Shown here: positions 60,601-64,000 of the stretch, one piece after another | Numbering within the stretch: the stretch's first letter is position 1 | Layout: each line of letters opens with the position of its first letter | Source of the DNA: Panopea generosa | Taxonomy: Eukaryota > Mollusca > Bivalvia > Adapedonta > Hiatellidae | Assembly (NCBI GenBank): GCA_029582155.1 | Contig: CM055901.1 | Location: forward strand, 24,523,657-24,587,656 | Direction of reading: 5' to 3' | Length of the DNA stretch: 64,000 bases | Translations under genes and position numbers: made by a program | The notes under the pieces: model-generated | Told to the model about the DNA's origin: nothing | Seen by the model: the letters and a program-made list of their open reading frames with translations, nothing else | The model's database searches: none

Positions 60601-61140
60601 CTCCGTACTGCCTGGCAAGATTTTTTACATTTTGTCGAATGCTTTCCTCTCAGTAAAGTAAGCGAATTTGACCACTATGTGTCTGTTAATTTACAGATTG
60701 TTTCTACCTTTTAGTCTAAACTTATTTATTTTACTTCGAGTTTGAAACAATTTCTTACAACTTAGACAAATCACGCGCGAAGTGTTCCTTGGCAAAACCA
60801 GTACTAAGCATATGCGTTCAAGTTTTGTCTCAGTCAATTCTAGCACTTTGTCTCACACGCATTCTTCAATATTTCGTAAAAAGATTAAAAATACAAATGC
60901 CAGAACCAAATATACCCTTTTCCTCAGTCTCATTTCCTTTATATAATCTCATTAATTATACAGATTTTAAAAAATAATAAAGACGAGTAATGTAGTTAAA
61001 TACTTAAACCTTAATTACGATTTGCCTTTAATTTATGACGGAACGCGGCCGAATTTTATTTACATTCCTATTTATGTTATATATGCGACGTAATAAGAAA
61101 ATGGGCTAATGAATTTTTTCTAAATTGTTGCGTTAATTAT
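57601..61140. other. Kv intron 2, nothing recognised
   Basis: Mostly unique AT-rich sequence. C-rich runs at about 59798-59820. 'aatctccctcattt' occurs three times at 60025-60080. No exon with potassium-channel transmembrane segments was found here or elsewhere to the window end. Confidence 0.45.
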
Positions 61141-61161
61141 AACCTACACATTGCAATATAT

Positions 61162-62190
61162 GACGGCGGGAAGCTCTATGCCTCAATATTCCCAATAATC
61201 CCACATAGAGCTCTTCGATTTGGAGATATCGACTTCATTATTAATTAAGACTATTAAGAGAACTAGTACAACATCTACCACTTCTTCCACAACAACAACG
61301 ATAACAACGATAACATGCATCATTGGTGTCGATTTCATTATCAATATCTTCATATTTAACATTGTTTTCATCACCATCATTATCATCATCATCAGTATCA
61401 CAATCATCATCATAATATTCATCATCATTAATAGTGACTAAATTCTTGAAATATACAATGTAAAATATAACTTTATGAAGGAAGAAATTCAAAACAATGT
61501 AAAATATAACTTGATGAAGGAAGAAATTCAAAACAACACCTCTTGCAATGATTAAACATTGCAACTATAGTGTAAAATTGATGATGTTAATTTTAAATAA
61601 AAAAAATGAACTCTTTCTCTAATACATTGTACACATGAAACATATCTAATCTTGATCATCTATTTTCTTAAATAGGAAAAACAAACTGACACTGTTGTAA
61701 CCGAAATGCTGAATAACAATTAACCCTTGATCAACAAGACCCCCTTTGTACACACTTTATAAACACCAAATGACTTATTAATAACCTTCACCTGAAAACA
61801 AAATGTGAAAAAGAATGACGAGATCAACTGGTGGTCGAAGTTCCGGAGTTAAAGCAAAAGAAAATACACAAATCCGTCGTTGTACAAGCGGTCCTGATAC
61901 CGAATACAGGGGTGGCAATAGTATCATCATTAAAGAAAATGATCATTTAACAAAAGAAAAAATCCGATTTGTATTATAGAGATGGTCCTAGTGCGTGGTT
62001 GTAGTGTAGATTTAAACAAAAGTGTTGATGTACATTTAGGCACTGCATACTTATAATAATGATGGCGTTTAGGGTCTAGCAAATAACGTGACAGTCACTG
62101 TGGTTATCATTTTGTAATTCGGGAGCTCTATGCGTCAAGATGTCAGACCCGTATTAAAATGGATGTTTATATTTGACGCATAGAGCTCTA
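61162..62190. mobile_element. 'gagctctatgc' element, copy 2 (no mariner)
   Basis: Begins 'ggcgggaagctctatgcctc' and ends 'tttgacgcatagagctc'. It runs parallel to copy 1 throughout ('ctcttcgatttggagatatc', 'aactagtacaacatctacca', 'gatcaactggtggtcgaagt'). The TA at 61749-61750 is the empty target of the mariner in copy 1. Confidence 0.8.
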
Positions 62191-62199
62191 TACGTCGAG

Positions 62200-62475
62200 A
62201 CATAACGCAACGGGAGCTCTCTGCATCGGGAGCATTATGCATCAGGAGCTCTATGCATCGGGAGCTCTATGCATCATGAGCTCTATGCATCGGGAGCTCT
62301 ATGCATCAGGAGCTCTATGCATCGGGAGCTCTATGCATCGGGAGCATTATGCATCAGGAGCTCTATGCATCGGGAGCTCTATGCATCAGGAGCTCTATGC
62401 ATCGGGAGCTCTATGCATCGGGAGCTCTGTGCATCAGGAGATGTATGCATCGGGAGCCCTATGCATGAGGAGTTC
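62200..62475. repeat. 16-bp satellite, about 16 units
   Basis: Unit gagctctatgcatcgg (g or a variants). It directly follows the end of the element at 61162-62190, whose terminal motif is gagctctatgcgtc. Open frames through it are artefacts. Confidence 0.95.
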
Positions 62476-64000
62476 TATAGGGTCTCACAAAGCATGCTAA
62501 TCCAAACCACTATACCAACGAAGCGTTCGTAATGGTCATCTGATATCCGAGGATTTAAAGATCACATTACCTCAATGATCGTCATTTGTTCGTCCACATA
62601 AACCTGTCCCTGGGCATTAATTCACGTTCAGCACAGAGCCATTTATTATTGGAACCTTCATAACCAAATTAAGTTGCGGTTTCCTGGGTCCCCTGGAGGG
62701 TTGTACATTCACATCAGCGAGCCATCGGTACTGTTACTCGAGCAACTTGAAATCTACGTTAATGAAAGAAGCACATGGCGAGGCAAACGGTGTCATGTTG
62801 AAATAAAAGGAAATTAAAAGTGTTGTAATACAGTAGAATTATGAGGATATTAGGCTTGGTTCAAAGAACGAATCAGATTATTAATAATCATCTGGTTTGC
62901 TTGAAAGCAGTTTAGAACATAATCAGAGATTTTATACTCCAGTGACATTTTTTGTTTTATATGTTATGGATTCACAATTTCATCGTTATGTACGACCGAT
63001 ATCAGACATATCACACCGCTCACTCGTATATAGAACTATGCAGGCACGCGCTGTGAGACCGCACAGAGCTCATGAGCTGAGCTCTATGCGCCGAATATAA
63101 AACTGCATAGAGCTCCCGATGGCGGGAATAGTACCATATAGACACGTGCTCCGTCAATAATTAATAGCCGAACGCAAACACTAATGCACGTGCTCGGCAA
63201 TAGATCATCGCCGACAGACATGTTTCATAGCCGACTGTACAATATTGTCACGCTCGCCGGCAATAACGTTTTGCAGCAATATGCCATCGCCGATAGGTTT
63301 GGAATATGTGCCATGATAGTAACTGCATGATGTCTGTCCCCCTGGTGCCGTAATGTTTGGCCTTATGAAATATGTTTTTTTTAAAATAAGTGCTTAATTC
63401 ATGAATTCATATATACCATATTTCCATTTGGTTAAAGACGCCAATAATTTTTGACAACAATAAAATGTCATTTTTATGTCGTCATGGAATATCAACGATG
63501 TACAAATCGATATGTATATCAAAGTACCATTGTTTAAAAAAAATAGATATATCTGTATCCAGTAAATATGTAAATGTCAGACAGTGGGTGTTTATCCTTA
63601 TAGATATGACCAGCAGATGGTTAAGATTAAGGTAATAATAATGTGTATTATTGTGCGAGCGCGTGCTTTATTATTCAAAGCTGTAATAAATATATCTATT
63701 TTCGAAAACAGTCGCAGTGTGGGGATGCTGTCATTTTATTTTTTAAATACATAGTGCTTTCTAAGACTTTGCAGACATGATATTTATCTTTGATAAATTG
63801 CGAGATCAAGAAATCTGCGATTTATGAAATTAATTCTCCATCTCCACTTCTGCATCAAATTTCAAATAAATATAAAATAACGGAATTCTTCGATTTGACT
63901 CGACGTGAAACGACACGTAGATCGTAAAAGGAACATTTGTTTAATACAGGTCTGCTATATACTAATACGTCTGTAGCTCTCATAACATACAACCACAGTA
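62476..64000. other. Kv intron 2 to window end
   Basis: Near 63050-63115 three more copies of the gagctc-atgc motif occur ('cacagagctcatgagctgag', 'gcatagagctcccgatggcg'). No exon was recognised. Confidence 0.4.

Noticed and set aside
62237..62532. Two overlapping 87-codon frames with MHRELYASGAL repeats
   Set aside because: The 16-bp satellite is open in several frames; no gene evidence.

Overview
This is a eukaryotic, animal-type window: AT-rich, intron-dominated and full of transposon debris. The tRNA-derived SINEs, the 'aaggtcaaggtcac' and 'ttatggccctttg' dispersed repeats, and the style of the two genes suggest a mollusc, most likely a bivalve. That taxonomic guess is inference. No bacterial-type operons, CRISPR arrays or viral genes were seen.

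Left half, about 1-31,700 (+): the 3' part of the gene for the nuclear-basket nucleoporin TPR. Sixteen exons can be joined with matching splice phases into one 2,202-nt reading frame (733 codons plus stop), ending at 31,383. The frame covers the end of the coiled coil and the whole unstructured acidic C-terminal domain. The N-terminal coiled-coil exons lie upstream of the window. The introns hold a 6.5-kb array of a 52-bp unit, a 25-bp minisatellite that runs into the last splice acceptor, a 36-bp tandem repeat that multiplies a splice donor, one GC-AG intron, four copies of a palindromic MITE, two TTAA-flanked (piggyBac-like) MITEs, tRNA-type SINEs, a hAT-like element with 8-bp target duplications, a 5'-truncated LINE with 12-bp target duplications and a mariner remnant.

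Middle, about 31,700-41,450: intergenic. It contains nested MITEs, a SINE, a decayed LINE reverse-transcriptase remnant on the minus strand, and a locally duplicated segment.

Right half, 41,456 to beyond the window (+): the first two coding exons of a Shaw-like (Kv3/KCNC-type) voltage-gated potassium channel. They encode the T1 tetramerisation domain with the HX5CX20CC zinc motif. The transmembrane exons are not in the window, so the second intron is longer than 19.3 kb. This intron carries SINEs nested in older repeats, long TCTG and CT microsatellites, and a pair of related elements (53.2 and 61.2 kb), one of which is interrupted by a mariner copy. It also holds a 16-bp satellite made from the terminal motif of that element pair.

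The two genes are functionally unrelated (nuclear pore transport and membrane excitability). The most unusual features are the tandem arrays fused to TPR splice sites and the paired empty and filled insertion sites, which let transposition events be read directly from this one sequence.
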